From Typha latifolia (Eukaryota > Streptophyta > Magnoliopsida > Poales > Typhaceae): DNA of 64,000 nt. The notes beneath the pieces were generated by a model. The model saw only the letters and a list, made by a program, of their open reading frames with translations. It was not told where the DNA came from and made no database searches. Both the position numbers and the translations under genes were made by a program. The stretch's first letter is position 1. Every line of letters begins with the position of its first letter. Below are positions 47,440-61,354 of the stretch, piece after piece. The stretch spans positions 9,020,501 to 9,084,500 of the forward strand of contig CM034112.1 of assembly GCA_019914945.1 (NCBI GenBank), read 5' to 3'.

Positions 47440-50400
47440 AGAAGGAAGGGGATGATAGAAAGAGTGATATCCTTGAATTGTTTCCTTCCTTCTTTCTTTC
47501 TTTCTTTACAAGAATCTGTTCCATATTGCTGTTGCTATTAGTTTCCTCTTTCGTTTACTCATAAGAGCATGAGGGAATAAATGATATTATTAAGAGTTAA
47601 GGAAAGGAATAATGTATCTTGAAATGATATTTGTAGACTTGTTTTCCTTTAAATCGTGAGGTATGTCAATGAATTGTGTACATATTGTGTTACAAATATA
47701 TCTTGAAAGTGGTAAGAGTAATGATACTAATAGTTTACATTACTGATCAAACTTTCTCCTTGTTCTTGGGCTCCATTTCTTTTTAGGTTTCTGTCTTCAA
47801 CTTTTTCTTCCGTTGCTACAGAAAAATCCAGCACTGTAAACAACTAAACATTGGAGGAGGAGAGTTGAGAAGAAATTAATAAAGGTAAGATCTCTCACTC
47901 ACTCTTCAGATCTTATCTTTTATATATGTATCTCATTCCATCTTGCCACCATTTTTGTCCCTTTGAGGTCTTCTGAATACTAGTTTATTAATTCCTCTTG
48001 GTTGATAGAGCAAAGGATGATTTCAATTCTGTGTACTCTAGGGGACAGCATGATTTAATGGGAAGATACAAAAGATACCATAGGCATTTACTCAAGCGAA
48101 TTCTGTTAAAGCTACACCTACATTAGATTGCTTGCATATTAGTGGCATGCTGTTAGACAACATAGGTTTGTCCCCAATGGATCAAAAAGGCCAATGGTCC
48201 CAGTATAGGCTTAGGCACCCTACACAAGTAGAAGAGACATAGAGAATGTAAAGGAGAGAAAAGTTATTGACGACTGTCACCCAACTAAAATATCATAAAA
48301 GGGACACTCTTTTAGATGAGTTATCTTTCAATAGCACTAGCTATACTTCAGTTGGCCTTCGATTACATGAATGGTAGTGTTACTCTCTTATTGGATGAGG
48401 ATCAAATCAACGTAGATTTCTCATCATTCCAATAAATCAAGAAAAGAAACAAAGAATCCATGTCATGACATAGGAAAGCTTCTGAGTGAACCACATATAT
48501 GGATGCTCTATGGCATCGTAACAGTTCATGCATTCATGAAAAACCTAACTGCTGCTACCAGTAAGTGAGGAAATTTCAGAGACATAACATAGAATTGGTG
48601 TCAAGCATATTCATTCACTAAGCTTTTAAGTCTTATTGTATTCCGCAAGATATCTATCAAGACCTATCAGAATGTAGTGGACAAAATGTTTTCATTAGGA
48701 TGAAGCTTCCAAAAATTTATTCGCCATTCATTTCATAATAATCAGAAAACAGACACGCATGAGCCACAATTTCCACTAATAGAGGACATGGCATGTGAGT
48801 GGAATGATTAACTTTGAAATGCATTTTATCATTGAGGTTGATAAGGACAATTTACCCTAAGATTCTTGATTAATTTAGTTTAGTAGCTAGTTGATATGAC
48901 ATCTTAGCCTTTCGAATATGCAAATATTCAAAATCAAATCTCTTTTTTCCGGTAGAATGTCTTTGAAATGATGAATTGGATAAGATGTCTATTGAATTTA
49001 GATAAATGGCCAATAGGATGTCTAGTATTTGAAAGACACTCCAAGATATTAAAGTAAAACATTCGGTAATTTTATTTAAACTAATTAACATTTACTATAT
49101 TCTTTTTTGTTTCCCTAATTTCGGAAAGTACTGAAAAATATGTTAAATAAAGGTAGGACCGTAGGATATAGTTTAGATGCGATAGTTAGCAACTTCTATA
49201 ACATTTTTACCTTTCAAGTGGTATTACATTCTATCTATAACCGATCACTATAAAGAATTCTTAATATATCTTCTTTTCTAATTTTCATTTTGAGACCTAG
49301 GATGGTGGCTAGGTCTGTAAAATCAAATCTTCATACTAACTTGGCCTGTTGAAGAAGAATTCAAATATATTAGCCCCCTTAAGCTAGGATTCATAATGAA
49401 GTCTAAGTGAGATAATTTAATTGATTAGAAACGTCTCTCTAATTATGAGGTGTTAACGCAAGGCACTTTTGACTTATTTAACTGTAGAACTATTTTACTC
49501 AGAGATCTAATCTTATATCAAAATATCTGAAGAATATCATGATGGAGAAGTTATTGATTCTAATTACTACACTTGTAGTAAAATTGAAATGTCAGAACAG
49601 GTAGGAAACTGTATACATACTCATTAGCTATTGACAAAGACATGTAAATATTGATGAGACCATTAGTACTTCAAATTTGGAGAATGACAATTTTGAGAGT
49701 TTGAGAAAGAGATACATGTATCAGTCAGGTTGTGTTTACATTTTATCAACATAAGAATTGACTTGATGTTCTTTTTGGTTGATTGTTGCTCACAAAGTGC
49801 AACATGAGTCTGTTTATTAAGGTAAATTATTGACAATTTGGTATTAAGAATTTCTTGATGCAAGATAAGTAGTTAGTCCTTTTGCATCATATTTCACTAT
49901 CCGGGTCCTAATCCTTGGGTATATATACTTCATGCTGACTTGTAGATGCACCAATTTCTTGTGGATAATACAAAGAAACTACTATCGCAGCAACTATATC
50001 TAATATAAGAAAGTTCTCTTTAATTTTGCTTTGAGAAATAATGTATCAGACAATTTTCAGAACAGATATAATACAAGTTAGAAATCTTCTCATGACCAAT
50101 TTATATGTCCATATATTAATTCGAGACCGGTACAAGAAAGGATAAGTTGAAAAAGATTGATAAAAGCAACAGAAGCTGCCATAGTTTCAAATTTTCAATC
50201 ACTTAAGCAGTAATAACATTCATTTGTACTCCTATACTTGTAAGGTAATATTTGATCTTCTGATAAGTTATTGCTACAAGATGATAATTCTAATAATGCA
50301 TGGATTGGAGTAAGAGAATACTACATTTTAACAGGCCTTTTTTTTGGGAAAACTTGCATAAAGAGCAGGTGAGCTATAAATTAAGAATAATATATTCTTG

Positions 50401-52900
50401 GGTATTTATTTTATTCTTGACAATGTCCTTTGTATAAAAGTAACAAGGATATTCACTTGAATATTCAATATTCATCAATATTATCAGATATATAGAGGGA
50501 AAACAAATGCTTAATACAAGTGCTAATCCATATCTTTGTAAATCTTCTAAGCACTAGTTTAGCTACCTAATGACACTACTGCTTCTCTTTTGCTTATATG
50601 TTTCTAAGTTCTAGTGATGGATGCATTGATAAGCAGGAAATTATTACATGCATAATTTCACACATGAAATAATTCAGGTTCATGAGCTAAGACTGTTTAT
50701 CTTATTTTCCATGCTTTGAAACTTGAACAAAAACATTACTATAGATAAAGCATGACAAAGAGGGTAGAAATGTCGACGCTAGTAGTACAAAATATAACCT
50801 TATTTCATCTCCCATTAAATTATTGACTACTAGGAGCTCTAAAATAAAAGATTAGCAGTACAAAATATAAACATGTCATAAAACCATTCTAAAACTGATT
50901 TTTTTATCAAAAACTTCCTCTTATGATTGATTATTTACTAGCAGATGAGGCAGAACTGGAATTATCATTATGTTGTGCAGCTTGCAAAGAAATATGAATA
51001 GGAAGAAATTACCCAAGGTGAAACATAGAAACATTTAAATTTTGCCCAATAATCCTAATTTTTCATTCAAAGAACCCTTTGTCCTTTCATTATATCGAAA
51101 ACTCAGGCGATATTTCTCCTTCCCTATTCTGGTTGAATTAAACTACTTACTTTGTTATCCCTCTATATTGGTTTGTGTGTTCCTTGTACACCTCCCAAGT
51201 GAACTTAACTATTTAGAATTTTCTCTCGTTTTACATGCATATTGTTTTCTTGATATATTATCATGTATTTCGACATTGTGTATTTCATGGTGTAACTCAT
51301 TTTTGGAATAAAACCAAGGGGTAATTATATAAATCTTAGACATTTGAATTATTGCTCCTTCTTTTATCTATTTATTGTGGCGCATTGATCCCCTTTAATT
51401 ATATAAAAATTTAAAAATATCCCTTCGGTTAGTTTGAGGGAGGGGGTCATATATTACACACACACACACAAAAAAAATATTAGCATGTCTATGTGAAAAT
51501 GGGTTATAGTTTAGGTGGTCTAGATATAATTAATCCTAAAACTAATAGGCGGCTAGCTCAGTAAAAAAAGACTATGACACAATGCTTATATGGTTAACCA
51601 TAATGTAATTTTAAAAGAAAAGGGAATTGATATTTACAGGGTAACTTTTGTTGTTTACAGAGTAATTTAAAGTTTTATTTGCATGTCCATATCATTATTA
51701 CTTAATTTTATCCAAAAAAATCTAACCCAATAGATCTCGTTTCCTCTTCCTTTACCTTACATTTGTCACCTCCAGTTTGTCTCCTTCAAGCAAGGTAAGT
51801 TTCTGCACTCATATGCACTTGCCACAGTTGCCATGGAGTCCAACAATTACTCTAACCCACAGGATTGGTTGAAGTAATTTCCACAGAGGGAGCATTCCCA
51901 TTTTTATGGACGATAAGTTTAAGGATTTCAAAGAACTGAAATGTAATGTGAGATGATCATTGACGTATAAGGATAGAGACATAGCACTTACCAATTAATT
52001 AGCCAGCAATAGTGATGGTGACTGTAAAAGGAGGATTAGATGCTACCCTCGGAGGAGGAAGAGTTTGGCACGAGAAACTTAAGTCTAATAAGATGATGAA
52101 GAGTTTCTCGCACTGTCCGTTTCTGCACCACATGACTGACTCCAAGGGAAAGAAAACAAAAAAGAACATCGAGGGAAGCATATATAATAGTTAGCAATTC
52201 GTTGTTCCATAGATACTTTGATGCTACTCTAAGATTAGGAAGCTTGGAATTATCATTGCTTGAGAAGAATGATTACATTTCATGAAGCTACCTACAGCCC
52301 TCAAGGCTAAGTGCAGGTATTATCACAAAATGGAGATTATATATATCACTAAGCTTAGTTGAGTTAGAAAGAGAAAGCTAAAGAAAGAAGAGAGGAAAAG
52401 AGAACTAATAAAGGAGTTGGAAGAATAACTTTTCTATTTCTCTTTCTCAAAGAGGGACACAATTAACTTTGATCTGAAAGTATGGCAGAAGAGATGGAAC
52501 GCCATCCTTTTGCAAGGAAAATGAGCTGGGTTTCCATGCTATGGACCACATGATCGATCCTAAGTCAAAAGTAGTATATATGGATAGAGGCAAGCTATAG
52601 TTTTATTCTATCATGCTGATCAAACTTTTCGATCATATATATTTAGCTGCAGAAGAATATCTTAATGAAGAATATGAGCACGCTTTTTCTTTACTCGGAA
52701 TACACCAAAGAAATAAAAAACAAATCAAAAACAACTCTTTCTCAAAGTTAAATCTTTACTAACTCAAAATATGTTTTCTTAGTTAGATAATTCGCTAAAT
52801 ACATATAGGACTCATGAGGCATATCATGACTCTCATGCATGAGTTGCCTAGGAAAATTTGCAGAGAAAATTATTTAGGGGTTGCTTACTTCTTTCATATG
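47440..52900. other. Gene-poor region downstream of the B3 gene
   Basis: Ordinary AT-rich sequence. Two stretches (about 52070-52180 and 52470-52590) share short similar words such as CACCACATGA and ACCACATGATCGATCC, each followed by TCC and AAG. They may be diverged duplicates. The 60-codon open frame over the first (52012-52194) has no recognisable domain. No other gene was recognised. Confidence 0.4.
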
Positions 52901-53125
52901 TGGAATAGGAAGGCTTATTTATAATAAGTTTTATTATTCTATTGTAATAACTAAACAATAACTAAGCTTATTCTGATATAGTAATTCATTGTTTTCACAC
53001 ATCTTATTCCATACAACTTTTAAAAAATAATTTATACAGATTAGACATCATTTAATTACACATCACCTCAGCTATAGTTTAGATTCTTTTTTCTTTTGAA
53101 AAATAGTCATGCCACATAGATTTTC

Positions 53126-53320
53126 ATATTGTCACGCATTGTACTGTCACGCACTACAGCGCACACAACATATTGTCAGCATAGCCACTGCATTGCCACA
53201 CACTACAATGCATTGCTATGTAGTATGATGTGTTACATTACGACTGTATATCCAATGCATTGTCATTCACTCATGCATGCACGCATTGCTACGTACTGCT
53301 ATGTATTTGTAAGGCCAAAT
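53126..53320. repeat. Degenerate GCATTGYCAC minisatellite-like DNA
   Basis: Variants of CATTGTCACGCA and CATTGCCACACA recur irregularly at spacings of about 10-14 bases with TACTG/CTACA interludes. It looks like a decayed short tandem array. The open frame over part of it is not considered real. Confidence 0.45.
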
Positions 53321-53394
53321 TTATTCTTAATGCAGATATATGAAGCATTTTAAGCTCGTATTTATAATAAAAAATAACATTGTCTTAGAAAAAT

Positions 53395-53590
53395 ACTACT
53401 TACTATTACTACTTTAACATATACTCAAAAGCATTTTTATTATTTGGTTAAAACATCACTAATTCTCAATACAATTTTATTATTCTTCAATACTTTAATA
53501 TTAAATTTATATCACATCAAATGTAATTATTACTCTATATACTAATATTAAACTAAATATTAGAATAACTTACGCTAGTACTAACTATCT
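53395..53590 (-). repeat. Dispersed AT-rich MITE-like repeat, copy in inverted orientation
   Basis: The reverse complement shares GTTATTCTAATATTTAG, GAGTAATAATTA and ATTGAGAATTAGTGATG with 54640-54810, which lies on the other strand inside the large inverted repeat. A third, weaker relative, with AAGCTTATTCTGATATAG, lies near 52910-53030. They are probably members of one MITE family, but ends are not resolved. Confidence 0.55.
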
Positions 53591-53748
53591 TCTTCTGATA
53601 TACTTATCCTACCCTTATTTCACAAGTAACGGGGGAGGGGAGGTGGGGCTTAGGGTTTGGCACAACACCTGTGTCAATAGTGGAAATAGTTGGCCCCGTT
53701 ATTCAATATATACCGCATGTTAAGATTCTTAGCATATGACCTTATATG

Positions 53749-55434
53749 ATAGATAAAAAGAAAGCTATAAAGACAAAAGTTACAAGTTACATGCATAACA
53801 AGCCCACGAAATCACATATAAGTGGAGAGTGTCTAAAACATGATGTAACGTAGCACACTAATCCAAAGCAATGTATATATGGGTTAAAATGCATGTGTTG
53901 TGATCTCCTTGCTATTTGAGTTCACGATTAGATTCCCCTCAACTTCATGTCTTCATCACCGTAAGCAAGAAGAGAAAAGCTAATTCTAAAAGTCATTGAA
54001 GTATAAGCTAGTGTTCCTTTGGCATTGTGCATGAATGGACTTTGAGGCCATAAGCTTGTGGCTTTTCTTAAAGATGGTCGACACCAATCAAACTCTTTTC
54101 TTTAGGTGTAAAAGGATGATGCTTCCACACACTTGACTCATTTCGATCTAGTTGGCCTAGTTTTGGCCATTAATTTCAACCATAGGAGTTACGTGCCGTT
54201 CCCTTGTGTGTAATATTCTAAGTTTTAACACTAGATAATAAAGAGAGCTAATACTAGTATAAATTATTCTATTATTTAGTTGAAGACTAGTATAAAGAAC
54301 AGTAATTATATTTAATATAATATAAAGTTGATATTAAAGTAACAAATAATAGTAAATTTTTGACAAAAATATTCTTAATCGAATGTAAGTATTGTCTAAT
54401 CTAGAGGCAAAATAATATTTTTAAATTATTACTATTAAATTAATTTTTAAAAGTTGTATAAAATAAGAGAAAAGTTGTAGGGAATAAGAGAAAATTTGTA
54501 TGAAATAAAAGAAGACAAAGTGAGAATTAGTATATTATTCCTATTCCACAAGTGAATGAAAGCTTGGTAGTGTTCACTTTGTGGAATAAGGTGAAATAGG
54601 CATAACTATTCTAATTTTTAATACTAGAAGAAGAGAGCTAATACTAATATAAGTTATTCTAATATTTAGTTCAATATTAATATAAGGAGTAATAATTATA
54701 ATTGATAAAATTGATATGAAAGTATTGAGAATTAGTGATGTTTTAACCCAAATGACGAAAATACTTTTAAGCCGGCAAAAAACAATATTTCAAAAATTTC
54801 TCTGCATTATACAGATATGCGAGGTTATAACCCCACACTACGCCTTCGAAGAAAAGAGAGAGAAGATAGTAATATTATTTAATATGACTAGTAATTATGT
54901 GTTGTCACCTCAAAAGATAAAATAATAATTTTAGATTCTTAATAAATAGTTTTTAAAAAATAATATAGAATAAGATGAAAGAGAATATTGAATTAATATA
55001 CTAGAATAAGGTAAGATGTTTAATTACTACACCAAAAAAAATAAAGAGGCTTATTCTAAAATAAGTCTATAGAAAGGAATTTGATTGGTGTCGACCATCT
55101 TTAAGAAAAGCCACAAGCTTATGGCCTCAAAGTCCATTCATGCACAATGCCAAAGGAACACAATTTTTTTTTCTGGTAAATGTTGTACTTCAATTACTTT
55201 TAGAATTAGCTTTTCTCTTCTTGCTTAAGGTGATGAAGACATGAAGTTGAGGGGAATCTAATCGTGAAGTCAAATAGCAAGGAGATCACAACACATGCAG
55301 TTTAACCCATATATACATTGCGTTGGATTAGTTGTGCTAAGTCACATCATGTTTTAAACGTTCTCCACTTATATGGGCTTTGTCATGCATGTAACTTGTA
55401 ACTTTTGTCTCTATAGCTTTTCTTTTTATCTATC
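53749..55434. mobile_element. Large inverted-repeat structure (about 360-bp arms, 970-bp spacer)
   Basis: The left arm (53749-54103) and right arm (55071-55434) are inverted copies. Paired landmarks, left and right: AAAGCTATAAAGACAAAAG with CTTTTGTCTCTATAGCTTT; GTGTTGTGATCTCCTTGC with GCAAGGAGATCACAACAC; TTAGATTCCCCTCAACTTCA with its complement; GGCCATAAGCTTGTGGC with GCCACAAGCTTATGGCC; GATGGTCGACACCAAT with ATTGGTGTCGACCATC. The right arm carries one short extra segment (around 55163-55185). The spacer is AT-rich and includes a copy of a repeat also found inverted just outside the left arm (53395-53590). No transposase frame. A long-TIR (Mutator-like) non-autonomous element or a local inverted duplication are both possible; no target duplication was seen. 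Confidence 0.8.
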
Positions 55435-55439
55435 TATGT

Positions 55440-56083
55440 TATTACATAATCTAAGGATATGATTTTCTTTCAATCTCCACCAGAAGTTTTTGCAATTCTC
55501 TATATTCCTAGCAAGAAACCAATTGTTCTAATGGCACATATTAACAAGTTGATAAGATTCAAGACATGCCCCCAGGTTCTTACGAAGGGAAGGGGTCAAA
55601 AAGGTAGGGAACTGAACAGTGCAGGAGAATGAGATTCATATCCAACTGCAGAAAGACCTATTCAAGTTATTTCTTTTTTGGAAATAGAAGCTAAATGTGA
55701 AAATTCGAGTAGAGGTTAAGGTATCACAGCAATTTCTACTATTTTTTGCTCAAATAGATCAACTAATCTTTCTAGTTCAGGAGACTATTTCATTCAGCAA
55801 TATAATGGTAACAAAAACTACAGCAATAGATACTTGATTGTGCCGTTGATTTCTTCACACCAGCTATATCAACAGATTCTCTGTTAGTAACCAGCAAAAC
55901 AGATCAAGGAAAAAAACTCATATAAATTACAATATAAATTACATTCATATTCTTCACTATTTAGGAAATTTTACAGCTCTGGGCATCTGAAAGCCCCTAA
56001 TATGTCAGAAGGTGCATATAATTATTTACAAGGACTACAACAGACAAAACCTATGTAAGCATTAGACTACATAGCCCACTTGA
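55440..56083. other. 3' flank of the NAC gene
   Basis: Probably includes its untranslated 3' region. No other feature recognised. Confidence 0.4.
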
Positions 56084-59000
56084 TCACCTAGAGTTCAGGG
56101 ACTTCAATAATATTCCAACAAATAGTAGCAAAAGGATCACAGAGGGAACCAACCAGATTATGTAAGCAATTGAGCCAGCTCTTGCTGTTCTTATATGCGA
56201 ATGTGGGCTTTTCAGCAATGTAGTGGTGTTTTCTTCGCTGTTTCCAGTCCATTTTGTTCTCAACCGCAATGTATCTTTAGTTTCTTGATATAACTTTTCT
56301 GGCTGGGATGTATCATCTGCATGTTACACAAATAACAGATTGTTTAGTTTTAGGATTCTTTTAACAGGAGTTACTGATGCACTAGCATGCTTAGTGCTTC
56401 TTATTACCATGTACTGACAACTCCTCAAGCTTTTCCACAATAGCTGATGTTGAAATATTGTTACTCTCGGGCATGTTCTGATCCCCATGCTCCTGAACCT
56501 GTAATAACATAGATTAGGGTATATTGATTCTTGAAAAATGATAGCAAAATCTTGTCCTTTTGTCCTTTTTCCTCACCTTAGTTTTAGCCACATAATTTTC
56601 AGGGCCACTGTTACTGCTTGATGCACTATTCACACTAAGAGATGATCCCTGCTGAGCTGAGATTTTTTTTGTATTTGGAGGATTCTGTAGTTGCCGACTT
56701 CTGATAGTAAATTCAGTTGACTTAAGACTATCACCATTAGTAGGAATATGTTTTTCAGTGGATGGTTGTCCGATGACTCCAATGCTATCAGGTAAATCTT
56801 TCAAAGTCTTCAAAGCTGTTCCTTCATCTTCATGATCACCTTTACTACTCTTTGTCTCTCTATCAGTGCTGGTATATAGTTTTTCCTTGTTAGAAATTTG
56901 TAGCCGAATTCTTCTTGTTGCAGTTCCCTGCTGTGGAAGCCTGAAATTTGAATCCCTTGACTGCTGCGGTTGGCGAGGCCTGATTGCAATTCCAGTCCCC
57001 ACAAGATCATCCCCTAGGCTTATTACGTTCTCCTGAATACTTGATTCTTCCACGCCATTAAACAGATCCTGGAAAGGATCTAGAGCAGAAGCTATCGAGG
57101 ACACATCTGGACCAGTGCTGTCATAAGGAAGCAGGCTTGCATTCTCATAGAGTGTGCTCATCTGCTGTTTCACTTCAGAATGGCCCTCGGATGGTTCCAT
57201 ATTGAACTCATTAAAATGTACTGTGTCAAAACACAGTGTGTCGAACAAATCAGAAGCATGTGGACCAGCAGCTTCCTGAATTACATAAAGAACGGAAAAC
57301 CAAACAAACAAACAAAAATATCTCAGTTGGTGTTGTTGCAGGCATATAAAATTGACAGGACAAGTATGCTCACCTGAACTAATCCTCCTTCAGTATCTAA
57401 ATCACTGCTCGTCACACTTTCCTTGCATGATGCAGCATCTGATATATTGCTCTGTTGCATTGCTATAGCAGCTGAATCTTTATGATGCAGTGTACACTCA
57501 TCTGGGTTAGGAAGCACTGAATTCAAGTACTGATGAATGTAATCACTATCAAGATAATCTGTGTATTCAAACATTGGGGAACTAATATCGGGAAATCTGT
57601 CAGGATCAATTTGCCCATACTGTGGGTCAGATAACTGAGCTAAAACATTCTGCGGAGAAGGATGACCCTGCATTTTAATATAATAAACATGTATCATTCT
57701 CTAGCCAATAGGCTGAACATTGAATAGGTGATAAATGTAAACAAGAACATATGGATATATAGATGAAATACATTGAGTTCTAAAAGAGAGTAGAAAAGCA
57801 TGAATGATGAGGACAAAACAAAAAGGGAACTTTTGCCATATATAGTTTCTCTTACCTTATCCCACGCTTCACCGACATGATCATCAGGAGCCATGTTGAC
57901 AGGATAAGGTGTTGAAGAATCAGTCTGATCAGCTGGCCATCTCATGTTACCTGCAGACTGGCTTTGGACAGAATCATAAACAATTAATGGATCTTCTTGT
58001 GACACAGATGCTGAAGATTTCTGGTTTGTTGGGGTTTCTATCTCCTCCATAGCCTCTGCTTCATGCTGCACATCACCAGGAGAGGACCGGGACGGAGTTG
58101 GAGAAAAACCACTTCTTTCCATTTCATCCACATTGGAGCTTCGACTTTTCTCCTCTTCCTTCTTAAATAAGCGATAAAGAACATAACCTCCCTGCACAAA
58201 ATATACCAGATATTTAATTACTTCAAACAAGTATTCATAAGAGTTTACATGGAAATACAGACTGATTACGCAAAAGCTAGAAGATCTAAGAAAAAGAAGT
58301 GAGCAGAAATATCCGCATTCCCCAAATGATGGGAGGTTAACCATAAGTGGGAGTATTGAAGACTACTATGGATGCAATGGTGTACCTGCTAAATTCAAAG
58401 ACTACCAAATCTAATTCTTCCCTTCCGATTGGATGCTTCTTGATACATTATCCACATAAAAGATAAAGAATCAGACTAAGAAAACATGAATTACATTAAA
58501 AAAATACAAGTGCATCAGGAATATGATCTGCACTATCTTACAGATAGTTACCTGATTTGCTATATAACTAGAAAGTGGCTGATTGGTGCAAATTGAACGA
58601 ATGCACAACATTAAGGTGCATTACAGGGACAAAAAGTGAGCCTACTACAAGCAAATAATATAGCAATATCTCTAAGAAATACATATAGGCGACCGTGAAT
58701 GAGATACTATACCATCACGAAGAATAATCATAAGTATAATAATCTGGAATACTCTTTCTAGCGTCCAGCATGATCAGAGATTCAGAGCATCATATAGGAA
58801 AAAAAACTGCCACACAACTCAAGACCTAAAAGGAAATAGGAGGAGAAAACTACATTTTGGGATCGCACTTTGACATGGCTTTAAGCTAGAGCTATTCCAT
58901 GTGCTCCTTCCATTAGAAGTATTAGGAAGGAAATAGTGCAATGTCAATTTGAATTAAAATCACTTTGGGATGACGTATCCTAGTTTACATCAAATGAAGC

Positions 59001-59636
59001 ATCTTTCACCCAGAAAACAACATTAGAAATTGAGCAAGCAGACATAGAAGCCTAAAAGATGAGTAAAAATTTAAAATTTTCGAACCTGATCGCCGGACTC
59101 GAACTCCGGCTCCGTAGTCCTGTACTCATGCATAATCCAACCGGTTCGCTTACCCTTGGGGGCCCTCCCCTTATGGAAAACGAGAGTCTTCTTCATGCCA
59201 ATAACCACTTGCTGCTTCGCTGCCGCCTTCGACCGGATCATCCGGTCCTTCCCCGTCGCCTTCCAGTATCCAGCCTCCGTTGCCCGATTCGATCGGTGCC
59301 CATTCGGGTACTTCCTATCCTTTGGCGCAAAGAAGAACCATTCAGGATCGCCCGATCTGATCAAAGACTTATCTGGGTAACGAACCCCCAAAAAACAAAC
59401 CATCAGAATCGCATCAAAATCGCATCTTTCGAAAAAGGAAACGAGGGTGGAATCGCGAGTATGATACCAGGGAGATCCCACGGCTCGCACTTGCAGACGT
59501 CTATCTCGGGGATGACCTCAACATCTGACCTGATCCGGCCATTGATCTTGCGCTTGAGGTAATGGTTGACGAGCTCCTCGTCGGTGGGGTGGAACCGGAA
59601 CCCTAGGGGAAGCTGCTGGAGTGGGATTACCGTCAT
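56084..59636 (-). CDS. Membrane-tethered NAC transcription factor (NTL type)
   Basis: NAC-family regulator anchored to a membrane by its C-terminus and released by proteolysis, as known for NTL proteins in stress signalling. Seven coding exons, 5' to 3': 59468-59636, 59086-59372, 57856-58191, 57374-57667, 56577-57275, 56408-56498 and 56084-56316. They sum to 2109 nt, 702 residues, with phases consistent throughout. The start is chosen at [10 protein letters not shown] because family members begin just before LPLGFRF; an upstream in-frame Met at 59675 would add 13 atypical residues. The NAC domain (about 9-160) holds [53 protein letters not shown] and GWIMHEYR. The long middle is acidic and Ser-rich. 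The last 28 residues form a hydrophobic helix ([20 protein letters not shown]) followed by a short LKSLNSR tail. A TATA box at 59815-59820 fits. The closest NTL paralogue is not decided. Confidence 0.93.
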
Positions 59637-59814
59637 CGCTTCACGAAATCCACCACGAATTCGACGAAGGTACACTGATGAGATCGTATAGGACTAGGGT
59701 TTGGGATCAATTTGTGTGATCACGAGCGTAGGGTATTGGGAATGGAAGGGAAAGGAAGGGAGAAAAGTAGGACAAGAAGAGAAGGGAAAGAGAGAGAGAG
59801 AAAAAGGAGGGAGG

Positions 59815-59820
59815 TTTATA
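59815..59820 (-). promoter_or_regulatory. Probable TATA box of the NAC gene
   Basis: TATAAA on the minus strand, about 180 nt upstream of the start codon. It is followed by a pyrimidine-rich (TCTCTC) leader. Confidence 0.6.
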
Positions 59821-59829
59821 CCACTGCCC

Positions 59830-61318
59830 GAGCCTTAGCCCGAGGGATTTTCGTTGCATATACCGACTTATCAGAATGGGCTTGGAGTTAGTGGTAATTA
59901 CGAGATCTGCCACTTTATTACCGCGTCCACTTCGACGTCTCTCAAAGCGTACAAGTAAACAAATCATATAAACTTTGTTACTTCTTTTATTAAAAATAAT
60001 TATTATATTACAATTAACACCCTATACTTTATCTATATTGTAAACAAAGCCCTCCTTTTATATTATTATGAAAAGTAAATTACTTATTTTTATAAATAAC
60101 GGTGCTTTTGTTCTAATAAACGATACGTTGTAGATTTACTCAACTCTTAATATATATGTTTTAGGATAAATTATATTTTACCCTCGAGACCTAAATTTAC
60201 TTTACTTTCTATAATTTATATTTTAAGGGAATTTGACAAAATAATAGTCTATAATTTACTTATTTTGATACTCACACTCGTTTTTGAGGATTTTGTAATC
60301 AAATTTATCTTTTTTCGATAATTCTCATTTAAGACGGTATCAACAAAGAAATATTTTTATTATAATATACTAAATTAATTATAAATACTTAAATTACCAT
60401 GTCTTTTTTATCTTCTTTTTCTTTTTCTTCTTCGAAAAAATAAAGAAGATAATGAGGAGGAAGACGAGGGAAGGTGGCGGCGGCGGTGGTGACAACAACG
60501 AGAGGAGGCACGGTTGGAAAAATTGAAGGAAGACGATGGATTAGTGGGGAGTAGAGACGAGGGGAGAGGAGATGGTAATACAGGCATTTTATTAATTTGA
60601 TCGATGTTAATTAATTAAAATAATATTAATGTGTTAAATAATAATTATAAAGAAAAATAAGGGATCGAATTTTATAATCGTGAACGAGGAAATCTGAATC
60701 ATGGAGTTACTAGTCAAATTTTAAAACCTAATCAACCAGATACTAAAGCTATATAAAAATGTATATCTATTAAATATATTTATATTATTTTTATCATCTA
60801 ATATTAAATTGGGTGGTATTTTAAATATAATGAAAAAAAATTATCCCATCCTCTGTAATTTTATATCTAACACAATAATTTAAGTAAAACTTATGCTTAA
60901 TTAAATATAATAAAAAATGAAATGATAGTAATTTAGACTAAATCTATAAACCACATTAACTGAGAGATGATTTCCTTTTTATTAAATTTTTAGGAGGGCT
61001 TATTCCGTATGGTATCGTAGAGTTAATTATTTATCATTCGGTTTAAAGAAGATCTAATGGTTAAGATTTTCAAAGGTATAATAGAAATGAAAAATATTAC
61101 CGGTTCAGTAAGTTATTATTATTTTTAGATATACAACCTTGCACATTATTTTTTGATAATTATATTATCTTAATATTTTATTAAGTAAAAGACATATATA
61201 TCATTATGAGAATAATATATATATATATATATATTAAAATAAAGGTATTAATGTATTTTACATTTAACTTGATGAAAATTAAATTCTATTTTATCTCTTT
61301 AATTATTTTTTATTATTT

Positions 61319-61354
<36 letters not shown>

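Noticed and set aside
59059..59562. 167-codon open frame antisense to NAC exons 1-2
   Set aside because: It covers both exons and the intron of the NAC gene and shows no domain; it is a by-product of the coding strand.
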